64,000 bases of DNA from Akkermansia muciniphila (GTDB lineage Bacteria > Verrucomicrobiota > Verrucomicrobiia > Verrucomicrobiales > V1-33): assembly GCA_943333275.1 (NCBI GenBank), contig CALQSQ010000002.1:49271-113270 (forward strand). The letters are read 5' to 3'. How positions within the stretch are numbered: the first letter of the stretch is position 1; each line of letters begins with the position of its first letter. The notes beneath the pieces were generated by a model. It saw only the letters and a list, made by a program, of their open reading frames with translations, was not told the origin of the DNA and did no database searches. A program made the position numbers and the translations under genes. Positions 11,401 through 20,968 of the stretch are shown piece after piece.

Positions 11401-11663
11401 GACTGTGGCAGCAGCATCTTGATCGCCACCTCGCGCTGCGGGGCAATCTGCCGCGCCTGATACACAATCCCCATGCCACCCCGCGCCAGTTCGCGCAGGT
11501 TCTCATGCCCCGGAATACAGAACGATTCGGCCGGTCTGTCCTCGCGATCCAGCTCGTGAGTGACGACCACCGCCCCCCGCATCAGACATCGCGGACACAG
11601 TCCCCGCAGCCTGCCGGGAGAAAGCGCGCTGCCACAGGAAATGCAAAGGTTGGGCGGAGTCAT
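8496..11663 (-). CDS. Serine/threonine protein kinase with C-terminal WD40 repeats
   Basis: Start taken as MTPPNLCISCG (zinc-ribbon-like CxxC...CPRC). Kinase motifs ARGGMGIVYQA, HRDLKPGNILFDE, DFGLVK, GTPQYLAPE; C-terminal WD40-like repeats (SPDGKWLAIV, WHPSGEWLATIGFDYTLRLWEL). Confidence 0.9.
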   Translation of the reverse strand: MTPPNLCISCGSALSPGRLRGLCPRCLMRGAVVVTHELDREDRPAESFCIPGHENLRELARGGMGIVYQARQIAPQREVAIKMLLPQSITDELRERFRLEARTMADLNHPGILPLHQFGEWAGVPFFTMKLASGGTLAERRARFAGEWRKIATLLAELADAVAHAHAHGVLHRDLKPGNILFDETDRAYVADFGLVKIANTDSNLTRSIAMLGTPQYLAPEVAAKDARMATVRSDVYSLGAILYELLAQRPPFVAEGLPALLREIAETEPSPLRKLGVPLDLATITHTALAKDPSRRYESAAAFAADLRSWLAGEAIAARPVSSMERVWLYAKRHPALAALSMLLAAAVITGVVIQQRANASLRATSHQALTQQVNAIRQSGQWELRDAGLEAAREAALLGNDLDLRSDAITLLATPGFREVDRRPFHQTTWTAIMPNGEIYAEVQEKRLWLRTFKSSIPDEEISPPDPSLVFQEATSFSGDGNALLVCFEGSLFRIWQVKEKAWAEVKYAGVWGLVFSADGQSIAYGEIDGKMVTIEDWRHPTQRIRFSSALTNPAPKAFSPDGKWLAIVARESGTLEIHDTATGETVHTLENPRWSNSFFPVVAWRPDSQAIAIGTGVTDLFVWYLDGPSPHRRRFMGHHSELQGVAWHPSGEWLATIGFDYTLRLWELSSGRTGAVIPAFGYDLQFSTDGRTLLVNDTNRHELVRYGMTVPNVVRHVALPRQAPDENIQRGPWGVALSPDGKFAVVGGSLGTWILDAADGRKLLKLSTGLVNEVSFAPEGGGFWICAPGRGIYQSRLSAINNGVWSVTAPQLVWGTRLSMARMSQSPATGLIAATAGDDLWLVPTRGEHAAAQKLTLPGVPMNPVKQSPDGRWIVSASCDNHAELSCVWDVQTRTLVHRLPDTLQCYMVFSPDSRTLYTASHAGLAAWDVGTWAPRWTRPNPGALQVYNYPVLSGDGHTLAISRNSHGVDLIDPTTGALLATLDHPDARSIGWLALDHTGSRLAINGSQYNIQLWDLHRLRTSLATLHLDWSAPPIPAPDPTPVQGILLTPN

Positions 11664-11667
11664 GGTC

Positions 11668-12414
11668 CTAATACTCTGCGGAAATCGGCGGGGAAGTTTC
11701 TGACGGAAAGCCCGGGCTGGCCAGCACCTCATAGAGATGCCTCATCTCCTCCGCGACCTCATGCGGCGCGCTCACGGTCCGGGCGATTTGCAATTCCAGT
11801 CGCTCGCGAAATTGTTGACGCAGCCGCAGGATCTGCGATTTCACGGCGCCCAGACTCATTCCCAACTGCTCTGCCGCCTGTTCATAAGGAATCGGCTGCG
11901 AACCTGCAGGTAAAAATGCCAGCAGCACCTGCAGCGCCGCACCTCGTCCGTCCTCCTCCCACTCCGTCGCCAGCGATTCCAGGGCCGCATCCATGACTTG
12001 CTCCGCCCAGGCCTGGTCAAATATTTTCGTCGTGGCCACGTCCCAATCCCCGGGCTCGAATCCTTCCTCTGCCATGGCATCAAGGCTGGCCAGCATCTGC
12101 CCTCCACCACGTTTCTGAGCATGGTTGTGTTCGCGATCTTTGTGCAGCACCCGCATCAGCGCGCCCAGGAGAAAATTCCGAAATTTACCCCGCGCCCGAT
12201 CCGCCCGATGCCAGCCCTTGGAGGCCAGCAGTGAACTGAAAAATTCCTGCGTCATATCCTCCGCATCCGCCTGCTTCCATCCCTGCTGCCTAAGAAAATC
12301 CGCGACCGGACGCCAGTAGGCCTGGCACAACTTTCCCAGAGCCTCGCGCCCCGCAGCATCGCCGTTCATCGTGGCCCGGGCCAGCACGCTCCAGTGTGTC
12401 GTGGGAAAGTTCAT
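11668..12414 (-). CDS. RNA polymerase sigma factor, ECF type
   Basis: MNFPTTHWSVLARA...LCQAYWRPVADFLRQQG...DAEDMTQEFFSSLL; region 4 MSLGAVKSQILRLRQQFRERL. Directly upstream of the kinase gene on the same strand. Confidence 0.85.
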   Translation of the reverse strand: MNFPTTHWSVLARATMNGDAAGREALGKLCQAYWRPVADFLRQQGWKQADAEDMTQEFFSSLLASKGWHRADRARGKFRNFLLGALMRVLHKDREHNHAQKRGGGQMLASLDAMAEEGFEPGDWDVATTKIFDQAWAEQVMDAALESLATEWEEDGRGAALQVLLAFLPAGSQPIPYEQAAEQLGMSLGAVKSQILRLRQQFRERLELQIARTVSAPHEVAEEMRHLYEVLASPGFPSETSPPISAEY

Positions 12415-12547
12415 CGTTAACCTGTGGCGATCCTATCAGGCAGCCCACAGCGGGCAATCGCAAAAATTTCTGAAAACCTGCAAGGACAACATTTCCATCC
12501 CAAAATTCCCTGCTGGCAACGGCGGGAATTTACGTTATTTCATTTCC

Positions 12548-13807
12548 ATGAACTGGACCCGCGCCTTGCTCACCACTCTGATGCTCACACCCTTCGCCGC
12601 CGCGCCCGCAGAGGACGCATCGGAGGATGAACTGCTATTCTTTGGCACGGGAGTGGAAACCCCCACACCCATCAAGGCCCCGCCTCCCCCGCCCGTCGAT
12701 CCTCCCGAGCCCGCACCAGCAGAAGCCGCATTGAAACTGGACGTTGCTTCCCTCGGTCTTCTGCTGCTCGACGCGCCAAGGCAATCCGCCGTCGTGGCCC
12801 GGCCGGAACTGCTCAAGGCCAGCGGCCGTCAAAGCGGCACCGGGAAACCGGAACTCAATTTCCAAAAAGGCGGCGACGCCATGCAGACCGCGCTGCAATA
12901 CGCGCTGGCCGCCGTGCGCCAGCAGAAAGTCGCCGTGCCCTCAGGTGTCACCATCACCTATCAACTGGCCGGTGACTATGCAAACCATGAGCACGACAGC
13001 GCAGGCCTGGCCGCCGGTGTGCTACTGCATTCCATGATCACAGGGACGAAAGTGGATTCCAATATCATCCTCTGTGGCGGTCTGGGCAAGGCAGGCGTCG
13101 TCACACCCGCCAATGCGCTCGGGCTGCGACTGCGCGCCGCCCCGGATAACGGCACGATGACGCTCGGCGTGGCCCTGGAATCCGAACCAGAGATCCGCGA
13201 CCTCGCGCTGATGGGCGAACCCGCCACGCTGCTGCGCTGTGAAGTCATCGGCCTCGTCACCTTTCCCGATGCCCTCGCCCTGGCCTCCGCCACCCCGCCG
13301 CCAAACCTCGCCAAAGCACGGGAAATTTTCCAGAGTATCCGCACCGCCTGCGCCGCAACTCCCGTGGGCACCTTTATCAAGAACCCGAAGGTCCAGCAGA
13401 AGCTGAATGAAGTGCTCACGCTCGCCCCACAGCACCTCTCCGCCCGCCTGCTCCTGCAAGCAGGCACCGGAAAACTTCCCGGTCGCATGACCTACCTCAC
13501 CAGCCAGCAGGCCATCCTCACCGCCACGCAACCGTTCGTCATCGCCCTCAGAAAACAAGACGCCGCCGAGATGCGCAAGACCGCCACCTCCGGCGGAAAC
13601 ACCCTCAGTCTCATGCAGGCGCGCATTCATCCGACCGTGGAGCGCTACCTCGTCACCACCCGCGCCTTCATGCGCGCGACCAACAACTATCTCGAACTCA
13701 GCACCGCCCCGCAATTCGCCGGCATGCGCCAGAAGGCGCGCGATGAATGCATCAAACTGGAGAATGATCTGAAGGCTGAGAAGGTGAAATTGGAGTCAAA
13801 GAAATAA
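12548..13807 (+). CDS. Secreted hypothetical protein
   Basis: Start taken as MNWTRALLTTLMLTPFAAAPAEDA (signal peptide) inside ORF 12371..13807. Confidence 0.65.
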   Translation: MNWTRALLTTLMLTPFAAAPAEDASEDELLFFGTGVETPTPIKAPPPPPVDPPEPAPAEAALKLDVASLGLLLLDAPRQSAVVARPELLKASGRQSGTGKPELNFQKGGDAMQTALQYALAAVRQQKVAVPSGVTITYQLAGDYANHEHDSAGLAAGVLLHSMITGTKVDSNIILCGGLGKAGVVTPANALGLRLRAAPDNGTMTLGVALESEPEIRDLALMGEPATLLRCEVIGLVTFPDALALASATPPPNLAKAREIFQSIRTACAATPVGTFIKNPKVQQKLNEVLTLAPQHLSARLLLQAGTGKLPGRMTYLTSQQAILTATQPFVIALRKQDAAEMRKTATSGGNTLSLMQARIHPTVERYLVTTRAFMRATNNYLELSTAPQFAGMRQKARDECIKLENDLKAEKVKLESKK

Positions 13808-13843
13808 GGCCCCCGTGCCCCGGCGTTTCCATTTCCATTTCAA

Positions 13844-15079
13844 ATGAATTCGCCGACTCTTTCCCGCACCGCCTGGCTCACTGTGGCCCTGCTCTGGCCG
13901 GTGGCGATGCTGAACTACCTCGACCGGCAGATTTTCTCCACGATGAAGCAGTCGATCATGGCTGGCGTGCCGGACATTGGCAATGATGCGAGGTTCGGGG
14001 AACTGATGGCGGTGTTTCTTTTTGTCTATGGACTCTTCAGCCCCATCGGAGGTTACGTGGCGGATCGTTTCAACAGGCGATGGGTCATCATTGGCAGCCT
14101 GGCAGTCTGGTCCACGGTCACCTTCCTCACCGGGCACGCACGGACCTACGAGCAACTCTGGTGGGCGCGCGCGCTCATGGGCGTGAGCGAGGCGTGTTAC
14201 ATTCCAGCAGGCCTCGCCTTGCTCGCAGACTTCCACGCAGGCGGCACCCGCTCGCGGGCCATCGGCATTCACCAGTCGGGAATTTATTTCGGCATCATTC
14301 TCGGAGGCACCGGCGGACTCATCGCCGATTCCAGCCACGGCTGGGGCGCGGCATTCACCTGGTTCGGACTCGCAGGCGTGATCTATGCGGCCGTGCTGGT
14401 TTTCTTTTTAAAGAATGCCCCGCGTGATGAAGCGGCTGTTGGTGGCGATGGAAATGGCAGCGTGTGGTCGTCGCTGCGAGGACTCTTCGGCATTGGGTCC
14501 TTCCTACTGCTGGTGCTGTATTTCACCCTTCCTGGCATGCCGGGATGGGTGGTGAAAAGCTGGATGCCCGCGCTGCTGGCGGAAACATTTCATCTCGGCC
14601 AGGGTCACGCCGGTGTCTCCGCCACCCTCTGGGTCACCATCGCCTCGCTCGGCGGTGTGCTGCTGGGCGGCGCGCTCTCAGACCGCTGGATGCGACGCTC
14701 CCAGCGCGGACACATTTACATCAGTGCGCTGGGCATGGTGCTCTGCATCCCGGCGCTCTTCGGCATTGGTTACGCCCCCACCCTCAACGTGGCCATCGGC
14801 TTTCTCATCCTCTTCGGACTCGGCTGGGGATTCTTCGACACCAACAACATGCCCATCCTCTGCCAGATCGTCCCCGTCCGCCTGCGCGCCACCGGCTATG
14901 GCCTGATGAACATGGCCAGCATCACCGTGGGTGGTTTCGCAGTGAAAAAAGTGGGGGCCATGCGCGATGCCGGAGCACCGCCATCATTGATCTTTGGCAT
15001 CTGCGCCATTGCCGCAGCCGTTGCCGTCGCACTGGTCCTGTTCATCAAACCCCGGCCTGCGGAGTCTCCCCTCGTATAA
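13844..15079 (+). CDS. MFS transporter
   Basis: 411 aa multi-span protein; NYLDRQIFSTM, GYVADRFNRRWVIIGSLAVWS, GALSDRWMRRSQRG typical of MFS loop motifs. Confidence 0.88.
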   Translation: MNSPTLSRTAWLTVALLWPVAMLNYLDRQIFSTMKQSIMAGVPDIGNDARFGELMAVFLFVYGLFSPIGGYVADRFNRRWVIIGSLAVWSTVTFLTGHARTYEQLWWARALMGVSEACYIPAGLALLADFHAGGTRSRAIGIHQSGIYFGIILGGTGGLIADSSHGWGAAFTWFGLAGVIYAAVLVFFLKNAPRDEAAVGGDGNGSVWSSLRGLFGIGSFLLLVLYFTLPGMPGWVVKSWMPALLAETFHLGQGHAGVSATLWVTIASLGGVLLGGALSDRWMRRSQRGHIYISALGMVLCIPALFGIGYAPTLNVAIGFLILFGLGWGFFDTNNMPILCQIVPVRLRATGYGLMNMASITVGGFAVKKVGAMRDAGAPPSLIFGICAIAAAVAVALVLFIKPRPAESPLV

Positions 15080-15101
15080 GGTAGAGACCGCAGATTTCCG
15101 C

Positions 15102-16481
15102 CTAAGGTTTTTTCAGATCCTTCTGCAAATCCTTCTGCATCTTGTTGAGGAACTGCTCCACCCAACCGATGTTGTATTTCCCGCTCTTGAAGTCCGAGTT
15201 GTCGAGAATGGCCTGCTGGAAGGGAATGGTCGTCTTGATGCCCTCGACCAGAAACTCCGTCAGCGCGCGCTGCATCCGGGCGATGGCGATGTCCCGCGTC
15301 GCGCCCGTGACGATCAATTTGGCGATCATCGAGTCGTAATAAGGCGGCACCTGGTAGCCGGAGTAAATGTGTGAATCAACCCGCACGCCGCGTCCACCCG
15401 GGGCGTAGAAATTCTTAATCCTTCCCGGACTCGGCGCGAAGTTGTTGAAGGGATCCTCCGCATTAATCCGGCATTCGATGGAATGGCGGCGCGGCTCGTT
15501 TTTCTTCACGTGAGGCGAGAGCGGCTCACCGGAGGCAATCCGGATTTGCTCCTTGATGAGATCGCAGTCGTAAACTTCCTCGGTCACAGGATGCTCCACC
15601 TGAATCCGCGTGTTCATTTCCATGAAGTAAAAATTCTCCTTGTCGTCCACCAGGTATTCAATCGTCCCGGCATTGACGTAGCCAATCTCCTCACAGAGCT
15701 TGACCGAGGCGGCACCCATGCGCTTGCGCAAACGTTCGCTGATGAATGGCGACGGGCATTCCTCGATAATCTTCTGGTTGCGCCGCTGCAGGCTGCAATC
15801 CCGCTCGCCGAGGTGCACCACATTGCCCTTGGAATCACCAATGATTTGAAACTCAATGTGGTGGGGATTTTCCACCAGCTTCTCCATATACATGTCCCCG
15901 TTGCCGAAACATTTCTCGGCCTCGGCCTTCGCCGCCGCAAAGGAGGACAGCAGCGTGGCTTCATTGTGCACAGCCCGCATGCCTCGTCCACCACCACCGG
16001 CGGAGGCTTTGATCATGACGGGGTAACCAATTTTCGCCGCCCATTCCTGCGCTTCCTTCTCCGTGGAAATAAGTCCGTCCGTCCCGGGGGTGATCGGAAT
16101 CTTGTATTTCCTGGCTGTGGCCCGGGCGCGGTTTTTGTCGCCCATCAGATCGATGACATCCGCGCTTGGCCCGATGAACTTGATTTTGCAGCTCTCGCAA
16201 ATCCGGGCAAACTTCGCGTTCTCACTGAGGAATCCGTATCCCGGGTGGATGGCATCCACATTCGCCACCTCGGCCGCGCTGATGATCCGGTCGATCATGA
16301 GGTAACTCTGACTGCTGGGACCGGGCCCGATGCAAATGGCATCGTCCGCCAGCTGCACATGCATCGAGCGCTCATCGGCTTTGGAATATACGGCCACGGT
16401 ACGCACACCCAGCTCTTTGCAGGCACGAATGACACGCAGGGCGATTTCGCCGCGGTTGGCTACGAGGATCTTTTTAAACAT
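15102..16481 (-). CDS. accC: Acetyl-CoA carboxylase, biotin carboxylase subunit
   Basis: [33 protein letters not shown]...[14 protein letters not shown]...[14 protein letters not shown]...[16 protein letters not shown]. Confidence 0.96.
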   Translation of the reverse strand: MFKKILVANRGEIALRVIRACKELGVRTVAVYSKADERSMHVQLADDAICIGPGPSSQSYLMIDRIISAAEVANVDAIHPGYGFLSENAKFARICESCKIKFIGPSADVIDLMGDKNRARATARKYKIPITPGTDGLISTEKEAQEWAAKIGYPVMIKASAGGGGRGMRAVHNEATLLSSFAAAKAEAEKCFGNGDMYMEKLVENPHHIEFQIIGDSKGNVVHLGERDCSLQRRNQKIIEECPSPFISERLRKRMGAASVKLCEEIGYVNAGTIEYLVDDKENFYFMEMNTRIQVEHPVTEEVYDCDLIKEQIRIASGEPLSPHVKKNEPRRHSIECRINAEDPFNNFAPSPGRIKNFYAPGGRGVRVDSHIYSGYQVPPYYDSMIAKLIVTGATRDIAIARMQRALTEFLVEGIKTTIPFQQAILDNSDFKSGKYNIGWVEQFLNKMQKDLQKDLKKP

Positions 16482-16588
16482 GAACGGGGGATGGAGGGAG
16501 GCCGGGGATTGGATGCAAACCCCTGGAACGGTGGCGAGTCGGAACGTGCAAGGGCGGGACGAATGGGAGAATCAAGACGGCAGTGAAT

Positions 16589-17065
16589 CTACTTTAATTC
16601 AAACAGAGGCTGGTCGTATTGCACTGGCGTGCCATCGCTGGCGAGAACCCTGGCCAGTGTGCCGGCCTTCTCAGACTTGATTTCATTCATGACTTTCATC
16701 GCTTCGATGATGCAAACAATCATCCCCTCCTCAATCCAGTCCCCCTCCTTCACGATGGGCGACTCTCCGGGAGAGGTGCTCCGGTAAAAAGTTCCGACCA
16801 TCGGGGAATCAATCGTCATTCCGTTGGGGGCAGCCGGCTCAGCCGAGGGGGACTCAGTGGCGGCCGGGGGTAGCATCGGGCTCACTGGCTGCGGGGCCAC
16901 GGGCGCGGCCGGAGGCTGCGGCGGATGGGCCATCGAATTGAGAAAGGCTTCATAATCCATGCCCTTCTTGAGTTTGATTTTCATGCCATCCCGCTCCATG
17001 TGAAAGAGCGAGAGGTCGTGGCGCTTCATCATTTCGATGATCTGGCGGATTTCTTTAAGGTCCAA
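16589..17065 (-). CDS. accB: Acetyl-CoA carboxylase, biotin carboxyl carrier protein
   Basis: 158 aa; DLKEIRQIIEMMKRHDLSLFHMER; Ala/Pro-rich linker; biotinylation motif CIIEAMKVMNEIKSE. Upstream of accC on the same strand. Confidence 0.95.
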   Translation of the reverse strand: MDLKEIRQIIEMMKRHDLSLFHMERDGMKIKLKKGMDYEAFLNSMAHPPQPPAAPVAPQPVSPMLPPAATESPSAEPAAPNGMTIDSPMVGTFYRSTSPGESPIVKEGDWIEEGMIVCIIEAMKVMNEIKSEKAGTLARVLASDGTPVQYDQPLFELK

Positions 17066-17378
17066 GGTAATGGCTCCAGGTGGATGATTGATAAATGTTG
17101 GGTGGCGCGGGGTGGCTAAACCCCGGCGAGAATAGTGATCGAGACCAACGCTGGCCCCGGAGGCATGGCGAAATTAGAATTAATCTCCCCATCGTCAAGT
17201 GTCTGATACATGCCCCCTGCCCATCCGGCAATCCTAATATTTTCCCCACCCCCGACCCGAATTGCACCCCCCGCCTCCGTTTCCGCCCCCTGTCACGCAC
17301 CTCCAATCAGAACAATGTCAAAAATCCGCTTGCAATACCCCTCCCGATAGCCACTATGCCAGCCCGCGCAAGCTAAAC

Positions 17379-17453
17379 GACCTCTTCGTCCAGCGGTTAG
17401 GACACGGCACTTTCACTGCTGTAACACGGGTTCGATTCCCGTAGAGGTCGCCA
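17379..17453 (+). tRNA. tRNA-Glu (anticodon TTC), CCA encoded
   Basis: Acceptor GACCTCT pairs with AGAGGTC; anticodon loop CTTTCAC; T-loop GGTTCGATTCC; terminal GCCA. Confidence 0.95.
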
Positions 17454-17849
17454 TTCCTTATCCAAGGCTGATTCCAGCGTTTTTGAGTGAGGCAAAAGGG
17501 GTGAAGTAATACAGAAAGTAATACGCCTCGTCAGATTATTCCACCCAGTATCACAGTAGTTCAAAGCAAGAGCGTTCGGAAAGTCGCAGGGAAATATGAG
17601 ACGAACTTGTTTTTGCTGAGGAACCCGGGATTTCTCCAAAAATTCGCAACAATGCGATCTTGGCAGGACCGTCTCTGACTTCAATGCCGAGCCGCTTTCA
17701 CACGATGTCCTCTTGCTCCAGAGCACTTCAAACCACTTAATCCCTCGCGCGTGCGCGGGAGAATTGCATCTGCGCCTCTAGATTGGGGTTTTTCAAAGCA
17801 ATAAGACACCCTTGGTTGGAATGGCCTCAAATCAATTTTGAGCCATGGA

Positions 17850-18150
17850 TTCTGAAAGTGGCTGAGAAAACCGTCCGGAAATGCTAAACCGTTTCCGGAC
17901 GCTGTCGGCCCGGCGATCACGAGCGAAATATGCGCCGAGCCTTGCCGCAACCCGCCCTTGGACCCATGATTCATCTGAGGATGATGAGCAGGATGTTGGG
18001 CTTCGAGGGCTCGGCGGCAATGACGAAACCCGATGCGAACAGAAGACACAGGAGACGTGCCTTGATGCAGGGAACCAACAGCACACGAAGAACGAATCCG
18101 GACAGGAGTTTCTGGGGTGGGCAGGAGGGTCGGCTCCCTTCGCCCACCGG
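17850..18150 (-). pseudogene. Sulfatase N-terminal remnant, frameshifted
   Basis: Minus-strand signal-like segment followed by AAEPSKPNILLIIL (sulfatase N-terminal strand), then stop; the +1 frame continues SDESWVQGR. No downstream sulfatase body. Confidence 0.5.
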
Positions 18151-18404
18151 GGAAAAGAGACCCGACAACCACGCCTTCCTTCCCCGATCAAATATCTTGC
18201 ACGCACCTCCCATCCGCGCTCTCATCCCGTCGTCTGATGAACCTCAAACCCGCCAGCCTTCTTCTCAAGCGAGCCGTCGTCACGGCCCGCCGAATTTGGC
18301 TGGCCTGACCACCACGGTTTGAGGAACTCCCGCGCTGTCGCTTTTCATCATTTAAAGCCATCAGACACAGCCCATCCGGGCGGAACCTCAGACCGGTTCC
18401 TCCC

Positions 18405-19340
18405 ATGGGCACTGCCTCCTCCGATCCACCCCCGCATCACCCGGCACCGCGCATCGATCTGCGTCGCGGCACCCTGTGGATGTTGCTCTCCCTCGGCTGC
18501 TTCACGGCCAACTCGCTGCTCATCAAGCATCTTTCCACGGACCGCCACATCGATCCGTGGCTGACGATGAGCTTCCGCTGTGGCATCGGCCTGCTGATGA
18601 TAGCGATCGTGTTCGGGCCGTCCGGCGCGCTCAATGTCCGGCGTTCGTTCCTGAGCTGGTTGCTCGCCTCCCGCGGCGTGCTCGGCGCCCTGGGCACGGC
18701 GGCCTATTATACAAGCGTGGGACCGCTGGGTGCAGGCAAGGCCACCTTGATCGGCAACACCTGGTGCGTGTGGGCCGCCATCATGGCGGCGTTCGTGCTG
18801 CATGAGCGGCTCGGGCTGATGAAGGTCCTCGGCATCGTCATCGCCATCGTTGGCCTGGGTCTGCTCACGGACATCTCACCGGAATCGCTGGCGCACGATG
18901 GCAAATGGGTGGCCGTGGCCCTGGCCGGGGCCATCCTCGCGGCGCTGGTCGTGGTGGTGATCCGCCAGCTCACGAAGACCGAAACCACGGCCACCATCTT
19001 CGCCTCGCAGTGCATGTATGGCCTCCTGCTCGCGCTGCCTTTCGCGGCCAGGCATGTGATTCATCTGACCGCCATCGATGTGACGCTGCTGCTGGTCGCG
19101 GCAATGTGCGCCGGCGTGGGACAGATCGGGATGACGGAGGGCTTCCGCTATCTCACCGTGGCCGCGGGCGGCGCGTTCCAGATTACGTTGCCGTTGTTCA
19201 TTTCAACCGGCGGCGTGCTGTTCTTTGGCGAGCGCTTCAGCCTCGTGCAGGCGTTGGGCGGCGCCCTGATCCTCGCAGGATCGTTTCAAACGGTGGCCGG
19301 CATCCGCTGGCGCAGGGCATCCGTGGCGACAGGGAACTGA
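18405..19340 (+). CDS. DMT superfamily (EamA) transporter
   Basis: 311 aa, about ten hydrophobic spans in two repeats; GVLGALGTAAYYTSVGPLGAGKATLIGNTWCVWAAIMA and GMTEGFRYLTVAAGGAFQITLPLFISTGGVLFFGERFS. Confidence 0.85.
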   Translation: MGTASSDPPPHHPAPRIDLRRGTLWMLLSLGCFTANSLLIKHLSTDRHIDPWLTMSFRCGIGLLMIAIVFGPSGALNVRRSFLSWLLASRGVLGALGTAAYYTSVGPLGAGKATLIGNTWCVWAAIMAAFVLHERLGLMKVLGIVIAIVGLGLLTDISPESLAHDGKWVAVALAGAILAALVVVVIRQLTKTETTATIFASQCMYGLLLALPFAARHVIHLTAIDVTLLLVAAMCAGVGQIGMTEGFRYLTVAAGGAFQITLPLFISTGGVLFFGERFSLVQALGGALILAGSFQTVAGIRWRRASVATGN

Positions 19341-19547
19341 GCCCACCCGCATCCCGATATTTCAGCAGGTTTCCCCTCGGATGGCAACCCCTATCCCGAA
19401 GCCTTCCCTTCCCCTTCCGTCACTCCCACGGCGCAACCGGGGCTGGATCCGCCCACAGTCCTCGGCGTATTGCACGAGCTTAACGATGCGCGACCCGAAA
19501 CCGAATTTCTCCTCGCTATCATGCTGGAATCCGCTATCTCATCAACC

Positions 19548-20330
19548 ATGAAGGCATTACTCGCTACGCTTGCTCTCACGTTCGGACTGCTTTGTGCGTC
19601 AGTTTCCGCAAAGGAAAAGAAGGACGATGCACCCGATCCCAAGAAATTTGAGGAATACAAAGCAGGGGCCGAGAAGGGAGATGCCCAGGCTCAGGCCATA
19701 CTCGGAGTTTGCTACGCTACAGGCACCGGCGTGGCGCAGGACTACGGGGAGGCAGCAAAGTGGTGGCTCAAGGCGGCGGAAAAGGACAATGCCACTGCTC
19801 AAGTCAGTCTCGGATTCTGCTACGCTAACGGCATCGGCGTGGAGAAGGACGCAGGGGCGGCAGTGAAATGGTATCGAAAGTCTGCTGGGCAGGACAATGC
19901 CGCTGCTCAATACAATCTCGGATTTTGCTACCTTAGAGGCAATGGGGTGGAGAAGAACGGTTCGTTGGCAGTGAACTGGTTTCGCAAGGCTGCGGAGCAG
20001 GACAATGCCGCTGCTCAATACCATCTCGGAGCCTGCTACCAAGACGGCATCGGCGTGGAGAAAGACGCTGCGGAGGCAGTGAAATGGTTTCGCAAGGCTG
20101 CCGAGCAGGGCTTCGATCAAGCCACGGATAAACTCGCTAAGATGTGCGAAGATGGACAAGGCATGGACAAAAATTTGGCGGAAGCGTATGGTTGGTATGC
20201 CCTCTCCTCAAGAAAACACCGCTGCGAGGCCCTGCAGTCAATAATGTCGAAGGAGCAGTTGGAGGAGGGAAAGAAACGTGCCAAGGAATTGCGCGAACAG
20301 ATTGATGCCAGAATGAAGAAAGGCAACTGA
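19548..20330 (+). CDS. Sel1-repeat (SLR) protein, secreted
   Basis: Start taken as MKALLATLALTFGLLCASVSA (signal peptide); repeats such as AAAQYNLGFCYLRGNGVEKNGSLAVNWFRKAAEQ. Confidence 0.88.
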   Translation: MKALLATLALTFGLLCASVSAKEKKDDAPDPKKFEEYKAGAEKGDAQAQAILGVCYATGTGVAQDYGEAAKWWLKAAEKDNATAQVSLGFCYANGIGVEKDAGAAVKWYRKSAGQDNAAAQYNLGFCYLRGNGVEKNGSLAVNWFRKAAEQDNAAAQYHLGACYQDGIGVEKDAAEAVKWFRKAAEQGFDQATDKLAKMCEDGQGMDKNLAEAYGWYALSSRKHRCEALQSIMSKEQLEEGKKRAKELREQIDARMKKGN

Positions 20331-20414
20331 CCCGGGTTTCCTGAGTCTATTTCTGAGCCTCCCCCTTCCGCCACTCCCACGGCGCAACCTAGCCCAACTC
20401 GCCAGAGTCCCGTC

Positions 20415-20516
20415 CTACTGCGTAATCTTAACGATGCGCGTCCTAAAGAACCGTTTCACCACGGTGCCCGTGTAGGTGCGGGGATTGGCAGGTGTCCAGT
20501 TCAATAGGTCGCTGCT
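20415..20516 (-). pseudogene. C-terminal remnant of a secreted protein
   Basis: Minus frame SSDLLNWTPANPRTYTGTVVKRFFRTRIVKITQ-stop without an upstream gene body. Confidence 0.4.
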
Positions 20517-20539
20517 TAACACGTTACACCAACTGTTAC

Positions 20540-20875
20540 TCAGGAGGCCACGTCATTGTGAATCTCCCCCTCTGCTGCTACCTCAAACGTCTCGTCACGG
20601 AAGTCGATGCCCCGCAAAACTTCCGCGAAGTTCGGGCCAGACCAAATACAAAGGCAAACATCCTCGCCGTCCTGACGACGGGCAAACTCGATGCTGTCAA
20701 TCAAGAGTCTGATGCCAGTCTCCGAATTCAATGGAACGCGAACGAACATGCCTCTCTGAATCTCGCCCTCGACTATCGATCCAGCCATGACAAATAGCTT
20801 CCGGTCAGGAATCTCGAAGGTGTCTCTGACGTGGAATCTAGGCATAGCGTGTGAGTGGCCTAACGATGAGCGCAT
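20540..20875 (-). CDS. Hypothetical small protein, beta-barrel/EF-Tu-domain-2-like
   Basis: Core MPRFHVRDTFEIPDRKLFVMAGSIVEGEIQRGMFVRVPLN resembles a translation-factor domain 2 fold by pattern; likely start at MPRFHV. Confidence 0.55.
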   Translation of the reverse strand: MRSSLGHSHAMPRFHVRDTFEIPDRKLFVMAGSIVEGEIQRGMFVRVPLNSETGIRLLIDSIEFARRQDGEDVCLCIWSGPNFAEVLRGIDFRDETFEVAAEGEIHNDVAS

Positions 20876-20881
20876 GCACCA

Positions 20882-20968
20882 CTACCAGCGGCGGCGCACG
20901 TCGATCACGGGGTTGAGGTTGTAGTTAGGGGAAAACATCGAAACAGGGCGGCTGGTAGTGGTTGTCAT
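20882..20968 (-). CDS. 28-aa small ORF, MTTTTSRPVSMFSPNYNLNPVIDVRRRW
   Basis: ATG overlaps the TGA stop of the upstream zinc-ribbon gene (ATGA, 20965-20968). Confidence 0.35.
   Translation of the reverse strand: MTTTTSRPVSMFSPNYNLNPVIDVRRRW

Noticed and set aside
10515-11996. 493-aa plus-strand ORF
   Set aside because: Antisense to the kinase and sigma factor genes; Arg/His/Gln-rich composition typical of a spurious high-GC antisense frame.
17397-17726. 109-aa minus-strand ORF ending LRESNPCYSSESAVS
   Set aside because: Overlaps tRNA-Glu; the C-terminus is the well-known antisense-tRNA translation artefact.
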